64,000 nucleotides of DNA from Tropicimonas isoalkanivorans (GCF_900112335.1 NZ_FOLG01000004.1:62001-126000), one strand, 5' to 3'. Shown: positions 1 to 8,951, numbered from the stretch's first letter. Numbers and translations are program-made. Notes: a model not told the origin generated them from the letters alone.

Positions 1-176
1 CGCAGGGCTATTCCATTGTCATGATCTCTTCCGAACTGCCCGAAGTCATCGGCATGTCCGACCGGGTGTGTGTGTTTCGCGACGGCGGCATCGCCGCGAC
101 CGTGGAGGGTGCGGACATCACCTCGGAGACCGTTATGACCTATGCCACCACCGGGAGACCAGACCATGCCGCATGA
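1..176 (+). CDS. Sugar ABC transporter ATP-binding protein, C-terminal end (partial)
   Basis: Only the last 57 codons are in the window (reading frame starts at base 3). The fragment begins at the segment [15 protein letters not shown], typical of the end of the second nucleotide-binding domain of RbsA/XylG/MglA-type sugar importers, followed by a strand with RDGGIAATV and a short tail. Such proteins hydrolyse ATP at the inner face of the membrane to drive uptake of pentoses, hexoses or polyols. Its stop codon overlaps the permease start by 11 bp, so the two are translated together. The remainder of the ATPase and probably the periplasmic binding protein lie to the left. Confidence 0.88.
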   Translation, partial: QGYSIVMISSELPEVIGMSDRVCVFRDGGIAATVEGADITSETVMTYATTGRPDHAA

Positions 177-1152
177 CGCAAACACTGCCGTTGCCGGAAA
201 GGCAGGAAACGGCAGGACCCTGAAACTCGGCACGATCCTGCATTCGCCGCTGGTTCTTCCGCTGGCGGGCCTGATCGTCGTGTCCATCCTGATGGGCCTG
301 GCGAGCGACAACTTCTTCAGCGTGGCCAACATCTTCAATGTGTTGCGGCAGGTGTCCATCGTCGGCATCCTCGCGGTGGGAATGACCTTCGTCATTCTGA
401 CCGGCGGGATCGACCTCTCGGTGGGCGCCGTCATGGCGCTTTCGGGAACGATTTGTGCCGGGCTGGTGGTGAACATGGGCATGCCCGGTGTGGTGGGGCT
501 GCTCGCGGGCCTACTCGTGGGCGTGGGCTTCGGCCTGTTCAACGGGGCGCTGGTTGCTTGGGGCAAGATGCCTGCGATCATCGTGACGCTGGCGACGATG
601 GGCATCGCCCGCGGCCTCGGGCTGATCTATTCTGGTGGCTACCCGATCAGCGGCTTGCCGTCGTGGATGTCCTGGTTCGGAATCGGACGTCTGTGGGACA
701 TTCCCGTGCCGGTGATCCTGATGTTCATCGTCTACGCCGTCGCCTGGGTTCTGCTGCAACGCACGCCGTTCGGTCGCTACGTCTATGCCATCGGCGGCAA
801 CGAGACCGCGGCGCGGCTCTCCGGCGTCAAGACGCGGCGGGTGAAGCTAGCCATCTATGCGATCTCGGGTCTGACCTCGGCTTTTGCCGCGGTTGTCTTG
901 ACCGGGCGTCTGATGAGCGGCCAGCCGAACGCCGGTGTCGGGTTCGAGCTCGACGCGATCGCCGCCGTCGTTCTGGGCGGGACCTCCATCGCGGGCGGTC
1001 GCGGTTTGATCCTGGGAACGCTGATCGGTGCGGTGCTGCTGGGCATCCTGAACAACGGCCTGAACCTTATGGGGATCAACCCGTACCTGCAGGACGTCAT
1101 CAAGGGCTTCATTATTCTGCTGGCCATCTACATCGGCCGGGAATGGCGCTGA
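166..1152 (+). CDS. Sugar/polyol ABC transporter permease, RbsC type
   Basis: A 328-residue, strongly hydrophobic protein of the BPD_transp_2 (RbsC/XylH) family. The hallmark GGIDLSVGA lies at residues 80-88, and [10 protein letters not shown] near residue 275 is the cytoplasmic loop that contacts the ATPase. About eight to ten membrane segments are visible. I chose ATG 166 because it overlaps the end of the ATPase gene; an upstream ATG at 142 would add eight residues and a deeper overlap. Together with the preceding ATPase it forms a carbohydrate importer. The two pentitol dehydrogenases and the pentulose kinase just downstream suggest a pentitol such as ribitol as substrate; that is inference. 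Confidence 0.9.
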   Translation: MPHDANTAVAGKAGNGRTLKLGTILHSPLVLPLAGLIVVSILMGLASDNFFSVANIFNVLRQVSIVGILAVGMTFVILTGGIDLSVGAVMALSGTICAGLVVNMGMPGVVGLLAGLLVGVGFGLFNGALVAWGKMPAIIVTLATMGIARGLGLIYSGGYPISGLPSWMSWFGIGRLWDIPVPVILMFIVYAVAWVLLQRTPFGRYVYAIGGNETAARLSGVKTRRVKLAIYAISGLTSAFAAVVLTGRLMSGQPNAGVGFELDAIAAVVLGGTSIAGGRGLILGTLIGAVLLGILNNGLNLMGINPYLQDVIKGFIILLAIYIGREWR

Positions 1153-1479
1153 GGCGGCCTTGCGGATTGGTCGAAATCCCGCCCGTCCACAGCCCTCTCA
1201 GAAAGGGTCCGGCCGGGCCGCTCGGCCCGCCGACCCGCACCAAGACAAAGGTCTGGCCCGCGCAGGACCCGGCCACCCCCGGGGCAGAAACGGCCCCGCC
1301 CTGACACGCCTCGTGGCTCGGCAACGCTTCACGGCACCCTCCGCAGGATGGACGCTCGTCGGGCGCGTGCCGCCGCCACGGCAAAAGGCGGCGCGAGGCC
1401 GGCAGGTCAACAGCCGGTTCACGCCGCTTCGCACCACCCCAACGGCCGTTTCCGGCCCGGTCCATTCGAGAGGGACACC
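1153..1479 (+). other. Non-coding gap in the pentitol cluster
   Basis: This 327-bp stretch separates the permease from the first dehydrogenase. It is very GC-rich with several short self-complementary runs (for example GGCCGGGCCGCTCGGCCC near 1210-1227). No gene with a credible ribosome site or protein character was seen. It may hold an internal promoter or a processing/attenuation hairpin that sets transporter and enzyme levels separately, but no specific site is recognised. Confidence 0.5.
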
Positions 1480-2205
1480 ATGGATTTCGAAGGCAAAACC
1501 GTCATTATCACCGGCGCAGGCAAGGGCATCGGACGGACCACGGCAAAGCTTCTCGCCGAGCGCGGAGCTCAGATCGTCGGCCTGAGCCGGACCCGCGAGA
1601 CACTCGAGAGCCTGTCGGAGGAAATCGGTGCGCGGTATGTTGTCGCCGACTTCGCGGACGCCGCCGCCGTTCGGTCGGCCATGAAGGAGGCGGGGACGTG
1701 TGACTATCTCGTCAACTGCGCCGGAATAAACGTTCTGGAAACCGTGCTCGGAATGACCGACGCGGGGTGCGATGCGGTGCTCAACGTCAACCTGCGCGCG
1801 TCCCTGATTTGCGCTCAGGAATTCGCGCTCGCGCGCGTGGCGGCCGGCGGCGGCGGGGCGATCGTCAACATTTCCAGCATCGCGGGCCATCGCGGGTTCA
1901 ACGAGCACGTCTGCTACGCCGCCTCCAAGGCCGGCATGGAGGGCGCGACACGTGTCCTGGCAAAGGAACTCGGGCCACACGGAATCCGCGTTGTCGCCAT
2001 CGCGCCCACCATCACCATGACCGAACTGGCCGCCGTGGCCTGGACCGATCCCGCCAAGAGCGAGCCGATGATGGTCCGCCACCCTCTCGGGCGCTTCGCT
2101 GAGCCGGAGGACGTCGCCCGCGCCGTCGCCATGGCGCTGAGCGATGACGCCGCGATGATCACGGGATCCGTCATCTCGGTCGACGGCGGCTTCCTCGCCG
2201 TCTGA
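1480..2205 (+). CDS. Short-chain dehydrogenase resembling L-xylulose reductase (DCXR)
   Basis: A 241-residue classical short-chain dehydrogenase. TGAGKGIG (11-18) is the dinucleotide-binding loop, NCAG (79-82) the structural motif, and Ser133, Tyr146 and Lys150 (YAASK) the catalytic set. The region LGPHGIR...PT..MTELAAVAWTDP and the HPLGRFAEPEDV segment resemble dicarbonyl/L-xylulose reductases, which interconvert xylitol and L-xylulose with NADP(H). The SRT after the second strand fits NADP(H) preference. ATG 1480 was chosen because the Rossmann fold begins at once; in-frame upstream codons back to 1348 read as GC-rich non-coding sequence. It sits between the permease and a ribitol dehydrogenase, so a role in pentitol catabolism is likely. 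The exact substrate is uncertain. Confidence 0.85.
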   Translation: MDFEGKTVIITGAGKGIGRTTAKLLAERGAQIVGLSRTRETLESLSEEIGARYVVADFADAAAVRSAMKEAGTCDYLVNCAGINVLETVLGMTDAGCDAVLNVNLRASLICAQEFALARVAAGGGGAIVNISSIAGHRGFNEHVCYAASKAGMEGATRVLAKELGPHGIRVVAIAPTITMTELAAVAWTDPAKSEPMMVRHPLGRFAEPEDVARAVAMALSDDAAMITGSVISVDGGFLAV

Positions 2206-2243
2206 CCCACCTTTCGATAGCACGTGTAACAAGGAGTACGAAA

Positions 2244-2975
2244 ATGGCTGAATCGCTCGAAGGCAAGATTGCCGCGATCACGGGGGCCGCATCCGGCATC
2301 GGGTTGGCGACCACCGAAGCGCTGCTGGAGGCAGGGGCGACCGTGGTGATGGTCGACTACGACGAGAAGGCGCTCAAGGAGTGCACCGACCGGCTCGGCG
2401 GAAAGGCCATCGCGCAGGTGACGAACCTGATCGACCCCGAAAGCTGCGGGCGGATGGTGCCGGAGATCCTCGAGAAGGTCGATCATATCGACATCCTCTA
2501 CTGCAACGCCGGCACCTACATCGGGGGCGATCTGACCGAGACGGACGGTGCAACCATCGACCGGATGCTCAGCCTGAACGTCAACGCGGTGATGAAGAAC
2601 GTCCACGACGTGATCCCGCATATGTCGGAGCGCGGCACCGGCGACATCGTCGTGACCTGCTCCATCGCCGGCCACTTCCCGACCTACTGGGAGCCCGTCT
2701 ACTCCGGCTCCAAATGGGCAATCACCAGCTTCGTTCAGGGCATGCGCCGCCAGATGATTCCGCATGGCATCCGCGTGGCACAAGTGTCGCCCGGTCCCGT
2801 CATCTCCGCGCTTCTGGCCGATTGGCCGGAGGAGAACCTGCGCAAGGCGAAGGAGTCCGGCAGTCTGATCGAGGCGAGCGAAGTGGCTGACGCGGTGCTC
2901 TACATCCTCACCCGGAGCCGCAACGTGACCATCCGCGACATGCTGGTCCTGCCGACCAACTTCGACCGGGTCTGA
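2244..2975 (+). CDS. rbtD: Ribitol 2-dehydrogenase-like short-chain dehydrogenase
   Basis: A 243-residue short-chain dehydrogenase with TGAASGIG at 13-20, CNAG at 87-90, catalytic Ser140 and YSGSK at 153-157. Acidic residues after the second strand (VDYD, 37-40) suggest NAD. Segments such as NAGTYIGG, WEPVYSGSKWA, PGPV.SALLADWP and TRSRNVTIRD match ribitol 2-dehydrogenases of enteric rbt operons as I recall them, which oxidise ribitol to D-ribulose. A good ribosome site (AAGGAG, about 2231) precedes ATG 2244. The product D-ribulose is the expected substrate of the kinase encoded next, so the pair forms a two-step route into the pentose phosphate pool. Activity on other pentitols is possible. 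Confidence 0.85.
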   Translation: MAESLEGKIAAITGAASGIGLATTEALLEAGATVVMVDYDEKALKECTDRLGGKAIAQVTNLIDPESCGRMVPEILEKVDHIDILYCNAGTYIGGDLTETDGATIDRMLSLNVNAVMKNVHDVIPHMSERGTGDIVVTCSIAGHFPTYWEPVYSGSKWAITSFVQGMRRQMIPHGIRVAQVSPGPVISALLADWPEENLRKAKESGSLIEASEVADAVLYILTRSRNVTIRDMLVLPTNFDRV

Positions 2976-3070
2976 CAGAGACCCTTTGCCGGGGCCAGAG
3001 CGCCCCGGCCGATCCGGCGGCCGTAAAGAGCGGCGGCACCGGGCGCACCGTGACAAGCAAGGAGAGCGAC

Positions 3071-4684
3071 ATGGGTCAATTCTTCATGGGCGTGGACGTG
3101 GGGACCGCCAGCGCCAGAGCCGGCGTGTTCGATGCCTCCGGCACGCTGCTGGGCACCGCCAAAAGGGACGTCACGGTTTACCACGCGCCCGGCGGGATCG
3201 TGGAGGAATCCTCCGATGAGATCTGGACCGCTGTCTGCGCAGCGACCCGGGAGGCCATTGCGAAGGCAGGGGTCGATCCGGCCGAGATCGCTGGCATCGG
3301 CTTCGACGCGACCTGTTCGCTGGTCGTGCTGGGGGAGGGGGGCGTGCCGCTTCCCGTTGGCCCGAGCGAGGACCCGGACCGCAACATCATCGTCTGGATG
3401 GATCACCGCGCCATCGAACAGGCCGAACGGATCAACGGCATGGGGCATCGGGTGCTCGACTATGTCGGCGGCCGGATTTCGCCGGAGATGGAGACGCCGA
3501 AACTCCTGTGGTTGAAGGAGAACCGCCCGGAGACCTTTGCTTCGGCCTGGCGCTTCTTCGACTTGACGGACTACCTGACTTGGCGGGCGACCGGAAGCGA
3601 GGCGCGCTCCATCTGCACCGTCACCTGCAAGTGGACCTACATGGGTCATGAACGGAACTGGGACGAGAGCTATTTCCGCAAGATCGGTCTGGACGCGCTG
3701 GCCGACGAGGGGTTCGCCCGGATCGGGACCGATGTGGTCGATCCCGGAACGCCGCTGGGCGAGGGTCTGACGAAGGCGGCGGCCACCGATCTGGGCCTCG
3801 TTCCGGGCACGGCGGTCGCAGCGGGCCTGATAGACGCCCATGCAGGGGGTGTCGGTACGGTCGGCGCGAAGGGCGGAGGCGGGCCGCAGGACAACCTCGC
3901 CTACGTATTCGGCACTTCCTCCTGTACCATGACCACCACCAGCGAGCCGGTCTTCGTCCCCGGTGTCTGGGGGCCATATTATTCCGCCATGATCCCGGGC
4001 GCCTGGCTGAACGAGGGCGGCCAGTCTGCCGCCGGCGCCGCTATCGACCAACTCCTGCAATTCCACCCCGCGGCGGCAGATGCCGCCGAGGCCGCAGGGG
4101 CGCAGGGCATGTCGCTTCCGGCGTGGCTCGCACGGCGCGCCGTCGAGCTTGCCGGATCTTCCGAGGCGGCTGCGCGGCTGGCCGACGGAAAGCACGTGGT
4201 CCCCGAGTTCATCGGCAACCGTGCCCCCCACGCCGATCCCTACACCCGCGCGGTCGTGGCCGGGCTCGGGATGGAGACCGACGTCGACGATCTCGTCTCG
4301 CTTTACGTCGCGGGGATCTGCGGGCTCGGATACGGACTTCGTCAGATTATCGAGACGCAGGCGAATAAAGGAGCGTCGATCAAGACCATCGTGATCAGCG
4401 GCGGCGCGGGCCGCAGCGATCTGGTGCGCCAATTGCTCGCCGATGCCACCGGCGTCCCGGTTGCCGCGCCCGCCACGGAGGAGCCGGTCCTGCTGGGCTC
4501 GGCGATTCTGGGTGCGCAGGCGACCGGTGCCTTCGGGACCATGTCGGAGGCCATGGCAGCAATGAGCTCGACCGCGGCCCGCTACGAACCGGCGGCCGGA
4601 GAGGCGCGGGACTGGCACGCGCGGCGTTTCGATCTGTTCGAGCGCTTCCAGGCCCTGGCGCGGGAAGCTGCCGTTCGGAGCTGA
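3071..4684 (+). CDS. FGGY carbohydrate kinase, probable D-ribulokinase
   Basis: A 537-residue FGGY kinase that should phosphorylate a ketopentose with ATP in the cytoplasm. The N-terminal domain opens with GVDVGTASARAG (7-18); GFDATCSLVVL lies at 78-87, CKWTY at 186-190, and DAHAGG at 255-260 carries the probable catalytic aspartate. GTSSC and VPGVWGPYYSA belong to the C-terminal domain. These motifs fit the FGGY/YDR109C D-ribulokinase group better than AraB or xylulokinase. ATG 3071 is preceded by AGGAG at 3060-3064; an upstream in-frame GTG at 3050 has no better site. It is the last gene of the cluster and converges on a dipeptidase gene. D-ribulose 5-phosphate would be the product. Confidence 0.87.
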   Translation: MGQFFMGVDVGTASARAGVFDASGTLLGTAKRDVTVYHAPGGIVEESSDEIWTAVCAATREAIAKAGVDPAEIAGIGFDATCSLVVLGEGGVPLPVGPSEDPDRNIIVWMDHRAIEQAERINGMGHRVLDYVGGRISPEMETPKLLWLKENRPETFASAWRFFDLTDYLTWRATGSEARSICTVTCKWTYMGHERNWDESYFRKIGLDALADEGFARIGTDVVDPGTPLGEGLTKAAATDLGLVPGTAVAAGLIDAHAGGVGTVGAKGGGGPQDNLAYVFGTSSCTMTTTSEPVFVPGVWGPYYSAMIPGAWLNEGGQSAAGAAIDQLLQFHPAAADAAEAAGAQGMSLPAWLARRAVELAGSSEAAARLADGKHVVPEFIGNRAPHADPYTRAVVAGLGMETDVDDLVSLYVAGICGLGYGLRQIIETQANKGASIKTIVISGGAGRSDLVRQLLADATGVPVAAPATEEPVLLGSAILGAQATGAFGTMSEAMAAMSSTAARYEPAAGEARDWHARRFDLFERFQALAREAAVRS

Positions 4685-4741
4685 GCCGCGGGGCCGTGCG
4701 GGCGGGCGCGCCCGCGCGCCGCGCCCGCTCCACCGTCCGCC

Positions 4742-5809
4742 TCAGGCTCCCCACGTCCGCTTGAGCACGCCAAGCCAATTCTCGCAGGCCAGTTTGCGGA
4801 GCAATGGCTCGTCGAAGCCGTGGCTGCGCAGTTCGCCAATCAGGCCTTGCAGCCCCGCCGCGTCGCCCAGCACATCCGGCACCACGCAGCCGTCAAAATC
4901 CGAGCCGAACCCGACGTGGTCCTCCCCCAGTTTCTCGATCAGGTAATCGAGATGCCGCAGCACAGGCTCCCAACCGCACTGCGGATCATCCCGCCCGTCC
5001 TCCCGCAGGAAGAAAACCCCGAAGTTCAGCCCGACGAGCCCGCCGCGCTCGGCGATCATGTCCAGTTGCCGGTCGGTCAGGTTGCGCGGGGAGGGGCAGA
5101 GCGCGTGGGCGTTGGAGTGGGTGGCCACCAGCGGCGCATCCGAAATCGCCGCGACATCCTCTACGCCGGCGGCGTTGAGATGCGACAGGTCCACGAGGAT
5201 CTTGAGCGCATTGCATTCGCGTACCAGGTCCTTGCCCGCCTCCGTCAGCCCCGGCCCCACGTCCGGCCCGGCCGGGAAGGCGAAGGGAACGCCATGTCCG
5301 AACGCATTGGGCCGGCTCCAGACCGGCCCGAGGGAGCGCAGTCCCGCCGCGTGCAGAACGTGGAGGGTATCGAGGTCCGGCCCGATCGCCTCCGCTCCCT
5401 CCAGGTGCAGCACACCTGCCACCGTCTCGCGGTCCATCGCCGCACGCAGCTCCTCCACCGTGCGGCAGATGGCAAACGCGCCGCCCGCCGCGCGCTCCAT
5501 CCAGGCCCAGTGACCCAACATCGCCATCACGGCACCGGCCACATCACCCGCTTCGAGTGGCGGCGGCAGAGGAATGGTGAAGGGTGGCTCCGGCATCCGG
5601 GTCAGGGTGTCAGGGCCGCCGGGATAGGCGGGCGAGGGCAGGAAAATGGCGAACAGTCCGCCCGCCATACCGCCCGCTTGCATCCGCGGCAGGTCGATAT
5701 GCCCGCCGGGGCCACCCTCCAGCCACAGCCGGCCCCTGTTCTGCGGGGCGCGATACAGCCGGAGCAGGAAATCGTTGTGACCGTCGAAGACGGGAATCGT
5801 ATCTGTCAT
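4742..5809 (-). CDS. Membrane dipeptidase (peptidase family M19)
   Basis: A 355-residue zinc dipeptidase of the renal-dipeptidase family, which cleaves dipeptides including those with a D-residue at the C-terminal position. The metal-binding His-x-Asp is at DGHNDF (His11, Asp13), the bridging glutamate in HLEGAEAIG (about 137), and LVDLSHLN, THSNAHAL and GSDFDG supply further ligands and active-site loops. No signal peptide is evident, so it is probably cytoplasmic despite the family name. It is transcribed alone, divergently from rpmB and convergently with the pentulose kinase. Substrate in this organism is unknown. Confidence 0.9.
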   Translation of the reverse strand: MTDTIPVFDGHNDFLLRLYRAPQNRGRLWLEGGPGGHIDLPRMQAGGMAGGLFAIFLPSPAYPGGPDTLTRMPEPPFTIPLPPPLEAGDVAGAVMAMLGHWAWMERAAGGAFAICRTVEELRAAMDRETVAGVLHLEGAEAIGPDLDTLHVLHAAGLRSLGPVWSRPNAFGHGVPFAFPAGPDVGPGLTEAGKDLVRECNALKILVDLSHLNAAGVEDVAAISDAPLVATHSNAHALCPSPRNLTDRQLDMIAERGGLVGLNFGVFFLREDGRDDPQCGWEPVLRHLDYLIEKLGEDHVGFGSDFDGCVVPDVLGDAAGLQGLIGELRSHGFDEPLLRKLACENWLGVLKRTWGA

Positions 5810-5955
5810 GGCGCGGCCCTCCTGCGGCCCTTAGACCAGCCTCAAGCCGGGGAGAAAATGCCCTTTCCGCCCGCGCGGCAGGACGATGCAGGCAGCGCGC
5901 CGAACGCGATACGGGCGAGCCGCACGCTGGTCCGCCGCACTTGGCCGGAATGGGC

Positions 5956-5984
5956 TTGACACCGGCTTCGGCATCGCCTTAAAC
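5956..5984 (+). promoter_or_regulatory. Sigma-70-type promoter of rpmB
   Basis: TTGACA at 5956-5961 and TTAAAC at 5979-5984 are separated by 17 bp, the ideal spacing for a housekeeping promoter. The start site would lie near 5991, giving a leader of about 80 nt before the rpmB ATG at 6071. Confidence 0.72.
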
Positions 5985-6070
5985 GCCCGGACGGAATTCG
6001 GGGCGCCCCGGCCGACGACCCAGGCCCGGGGTGCGCTCCTATTTGTCATACGAACGTCGAGGACCATCCC

Positions 6071-6358
6071 ATGTCGCGTGTCTGCGAACTGACCGGTAAA
6101 GGCCCGATGGTTGGCAACAACGTCAGCCACGCCAACAATAGGACCAAGCGCCGCTTCCTGCCCAACCTGCAGGATGTCACGCTGATCTCCGACGCCCTTG
6201 GGCGTTCCTTCAAGCTGAAGATCTCGTCGGCCGCGCTGCGCACCGTCGATCACCGCGGCGGGCTGGATGCCTTCCTCGCCAAGGCGAAGGACGAAGAGCT
6301 GTCCGCCAAGGCGCTGAAGATCAAGAAGGACATCGCCAAGGCTCAGGCCGCCGCCTGA
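6071..6358 (+). CDS. rpmB: Large-subunit ribosomal protein L28
   Basis: A 95-residue basic protein of the bL28 family, part of the 50S subunit. It starts [12 protein letters not shown] and contains [17 protein letters not shown], the signature of the family, which includes lysine-rich C-terminal extensions in alphaproteobacteria. It is transcribed alone from a clear promoter (5956-5984) and closed by a strong intrinsic terminator (6385-6417), so it is probably a monocistronic highly expressed unit. Confidence 0.97.
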   Translation: MSRVCELTGKGPMVGNNVSHANNRTKRRFLPNLQDVTLISDALGRSFKLKISSAALRTVDHRGGLDAFLAKAKDEELSAKALKIKKDIAKAQAAA

Positions 6359-6384
6359 CCTACGCCAAAGGCGACGCCAAATCG

Positions 6385-6417
6385 GCCCTGCCCACTCGGG
6401 CGGGGCTGTTTCTTTTT
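6385..6417 (+). terminator. Intrinsic terminator of rpmB
   Basis: GCCCTGCCC (6385-6393) pairs with GGGCGGGGC (6398-6406) in a nine-pair stem with one G-U pair and a four-base loop, followed directly by TGTTTCTTTTT. It begins 26 bp after the rpmB stop codon. Confidence 0.88.
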
Positions 6418-6457
6418 GTGCGTTGCCTTTTCGCGGGGCCCAATTACCGTGCGCGGG

Positions 6458-6799
6458 ATGACTCGCTCGGGCTTGCTTTCTCTGCTGCTGACCCTGAATC
6501 TGGGGCTTTCCGCCCTCGGTTTCGGCATGGCGCGTGGGCAGGTCCCGGTGGCCGGGCAGATGGTGATCTGCACCGGCAATGGCATCGTCACGCTCTCGGT
6601 CGACGCCGACGGCAACCCGGTCGCATCACACACGCTTTGCCCGGACGCGGCCCTGGGCTTCTGGGCACCCGTCGCAGTCCAGCCGCCAGCCGCGCCCCGG
6701 GCCGATCTCGCTCTCCTCTGGCACGATTGGCCCCAGAGCGCATCCGTCGCCGTGGCGGCCGTCCCGCGCAACCGAAGCGCGCGCGCGCCTCCGGTCTGA
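6458..6799 (+). CDS. Small exported protein, DUF2946-like, next to copper chaperone
   Basis: A 113-residue protein with an N-terminal hydrophobic stretch (about residues 5-25) that looks like a signal peptide or anchor, then the sequence VICTGNGIVTLSVDADGNP and HTLCPD. This Cys...His...Cys pattern is like DUF2946-type proteins, often encoded beside copper-handling genes. The C-terminal part is rich in Ala, Pro and Arg. ATG 6458 was chosen as the first start directly before the hydrophobic stretch; GTG 6449 is possible. The gene lies 60 bp before a PCuAC copper chaperone and may be co-transcribed with it, suggesting a role in periplasmic copper handling. Family assignment is tentative. Confidence 0.6.
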   Translation: MTRSGLLSLLLTLNLGLSALGFGMARGQVPVAGQMVICTGNGIVTLSVDADGNPVASHTLCPDAALGFWAPVAVQPPAAPRADLALLWHDWPQSASVAVAAVPRNRSARAPPV

Positions 6800-6859
6800 C
6801 CTCTCGGGCGTCCAGCCGCCCCAACGCATCAGATCCGAACATTCCAGATGGAGACCGAG

Positions 6860-7309
6860 ATGGTTCTCAAGACACTCCTCGCGGCCACCGCCGCGCTCAT
6901 CATGGTCGGCCCAGCTGCCGCCGATATCGAAATTCACGACGCCTATGCCCGGGCGGCCATGGCCAACGCCAAGGCCGGCGCCGCCTTCATGGAAATCCGA
7001 AACACCGGCGATACGGACGACCGCCTGATCGCGGCGGCGTCCGACATAGCGCAGAGGGTCGAGCTCCACACCCATATCTCTGACGCGAATGGCGTGATGC
7101 AGATGGTCCAGGTCGAGGAGGGGTTCCCGATCCCAGCCGGCGACACCCACCTTCTGAAACGGGGCGGCGACCACGTGATGTTCATGGGGCTGAACGGGCC
7201 GATGAACGACGGCGATACGATCCATGTGACGCTGACCTTCGAAAAGGCCGGGGAGATGACGCTCGACATCCCGGTCGACCTCAAGCGCCAACCCGCCGCG
7301 ATGCAATAG
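6860..7309 (+). CDS. Periplasmic copper chaperone of the PCuAC family
   Basis: A 149-residue protein with a signal peptide ending near VGPAAA-DIEI (about residue 21) and a cupredoxin-like copper-binding domain. The expected ligand set is seen: His70/His72, Met80/Met82 and His105-x-Met107 in GGDHVMFMGL. PCuAC proteins bind Cu(I) in the periplasm and deliver it to the CuA or CuB centres of cytochrome oxidases. ATG 6860 has GGAGA at a good distance; ATG 6848 would add four residues. It follows the DUF2946-like gene and converges on the sirtuin gene. Confidence 0.88.
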   Translation: MVLKTLLAATAALIMVGPAAADIEIHDAYARAAMANAKAGAAFMEIRNTGDTDDRLIAAASDIAQRVELHTHISDANGVMQMVQVEEGFPIPAGDTHLLKRGGDHVMFMGLNGPMNDGDTIHVTLTFEKAGEMTLDIPVDLKRQPAAMQ

Positions 7310-7443
7310 CCGGACCAGGGGGTGCCGGCCCGCTCGGGCCGGCGCTGCCGGCCGTCGCGAACCGGCCGGGGCTGCCGCCCCGCGACGCCACCCTCCCTGC
7401 GCGGCGCCGTGCGGTGTTGGCCAGTCATCGCCACGCAAAAGGA

Positions 7444-7512
7444 CTTCTTGTGTCTGTAAATATCCTCGGGGGGAGGGCGGCTTTGGCCGACCGGGGGGCA
7501 GACAGCCCCCCT
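7444..7512 (+). repeat. Dispersed intergenic element, copy A
   Basis: Starts with the core CTTCTTGTGTC followed by AAATATCCTCGGGGG and ends with GGGGGGCAGACAGCCCCCC, which can fold into a G/C hairpin. Related copies lie at 38433-38504, 63482-63555 and, inverted and shorter, at 50003-50049. This copy lies between the convergent copper chaperone and sirtuin genes. Confidence 0.8.
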
Positions 7513-7535
7513 CGACATCGATCGCTATCCTGGCC

Positions 7536-8231
7536 TCAGCCTTTGCTCAGCAGCCTCGCCACCCACTCCGGCACGACTTGGGTAGCAGGCCCCTCATGGC
7601 GTGCGTCGAACATGCCGCTGAGTTCGGAGGGTTCCAGGTTCAACTCCACCGTCTCCGCCCCCGCCGCATTCGCCTGCATCACGAAGCCCGCTGCCGGGAA
7701 GACCTGACCCGAGGTGCCCACCGACGCGAACAGGTCGGCGCTCGACAGGTGCTGCTCGATCAGGTCCATGTCGTAGGGCATCTCGCCGAACCACACCACG
7801 TCCGGCCGCGTCGCCGCCGTGCCGCATTCCGGGCAGGGGTCTTCCGCGTGCATCACCAGCGGTGCCTCCCAATGCGCTCCGCATTCCGCGCAAAGCGCAC
7901 CGGCCAGTTCCCCATGCATGTGGATCACGCGCGACTGTCCGGCGCGCTCGTGCAGATCGTCGATATTCTGCGTGATCACGACCACCGTCCCTGGCCATTC
8001 GCGTTGCAGGCGTGCCAAGGCCAGATGGGCGGCGTTCGGCGATGCCGCGCGCGCATTGGCGCGCCGGGCATTGTAGAAGTCGTGCACCAGAACGGGGTTG
8101 CGCGCGAAGCCTTCGGGCGTCGCCACTTCCGCCAGATCGTATTGAGACCATATCCCGCCGGCGTCGCGGAATGTTCCCAGGCCACTTTCCGCGGAAATTC
8201 CGGCTCCGGTTAGAATCACGATCTTTCGCAT
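7536..8231 (-). CDS. cobB: NAD-dependent protein deacylase, CobB-type sirtuin
   Basis: A 231-residue sirtuin that removes acyl groups from lysines using NAD. GAGISAESGLGTFRD (9-23) binds NAD, TQNIDDLHERAG and HMHGE carry the catalytic Asn/Asp/His residues, and two Cys-x2-Cys pairs (CAEC and CPEC) form the zinc site. FYNARRANA contains the Tyr-x2-Arg pattern of class III sirtuins, so desuccinylase/demalonylase activity is expected besides deacetylation. ATG 8231 opens straight into the beta strand before the NAD loop; the in-frame extension to 8591 reads as non-coding. It is divergent from the phosphatase gene. Confidence 0.92.
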   Translation of the reverse strand: MRKIVILTGAGISAESGLGTFRDAGGIWSQYDLAEVATPEGFARNPVLVHDFYNARRANARAASPNAAHLALARLQREWPGTVVVITQNIDDLHERAGQSRVIHMHGELAGALCAECGAHWEAPLVMHAEDPCPECGTAATRPDVVWFGEMPYDMDLIEQHLSSADLFASVGTSGQVFPAAGFVMQANAAGAETVELNLEPSELSGMFDARHEGPATQVVPEWVARLLSKG

Positions 8232-8448
8232 CCGATATTCCCTGCACCGTTCTCGTATCGCTCGCGGACGGAGGCGCCTGGCAGCCATGTCCACCCCTGA
8301 CATGTCTGCAATCCGGGGCGCCCGCAAGGCAATGGGCGGTCCACCGCCGAGGCAGCCGCATGCCGGCTGCCGCGCGCGGCCATACTTCGCCGGCACCACG
8401 AGCAACGACGGCCTTGACCGCCGGGGCGCGGCGGGGCACGCAGGCGCT

Positions 8449-8931
8449 ATGACCGACACGACATCTTCCGACACGCCGCGCATTCTATTCGTCTGCCTGG
8501 GAAATATCTGCCGCTCACCTGCGGCGGAGGCGATCACGCGCACGCTTGCGTCAAGGGCGGGGCTGGACCTCCAACTCGACAGCGCGGGCACCGGCAGCTG
8601 GCATATCGGGGAGCCGCCGGACCGCCGAATGCAGTCTGCCGCCCTTGCGGCCGGCTACGACGTTTCGGGCCACAGGGGGCGTCGCGTCAGCGCGCTGGAT
8701 TTCGACCGTTTCGATCTGATCGTGGCGATGGACCGCGAGAACCTCGCGGACATTGAGACGCTGCGCCCGGCGGGAAGCGACACGCCCGTGCGCCTGATGC
8801 TGAGCTACGAGCCCTCAGGGCGTATGGATGTGCCGGACCCCTACCTGGAGGGGGGCTTCGACGCGGTCCTGAGGCTCATAGAGCGCGCCGCAGAGGGCCT
8901 GCTGGACGAACTGCGGGGCACTGCCGGATAA
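8449..8931 (+). CDS. Low-molecular-weight protein-tyrosine phosphatase
   Basis: A 160-residue phosphatase with the P-loop VCLGNICRSP (15-24; nucleophile Cys16, Arg22) and the general-acid motif DPYLEGG near residue 129. The family dephosphorylates phosphotyrosine and in bacteria often counteracts tyrosine kinases of polysaccharide export. ATG 8449 lies just before the first strand; the in-frame extension to 8287 has no protein character. No kinase or polysaccharide gene is nearby, so its target is unknown. It converges on a small secreted-protein gene only 20 bp away. Confidence 0.92.
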   Translation: MTDTTSSDTPRILFVCLGNICRSPAAEAITRTLASRAGLDLQLDSAGTGSWHIGEPPDRRMQSAALAAGYDVSGHRGRRVSALDFDRFDLIVAMDRENLADIETLRPAGSDTPVRLMLSYEPSGRMDVPDPYLEGGFDAVLRLIERAAEGLLDELRGTAG

Positions 8932-8951
8932 AAGCGCCCCGCGCACCCGCG

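Noticed and set aside
3621-3977. Arg/Pro-rich minus-strand frame inside the pentulose kinase gene
   Set aside because: Opposite to conserved kinase motifs and without any protein-like character.
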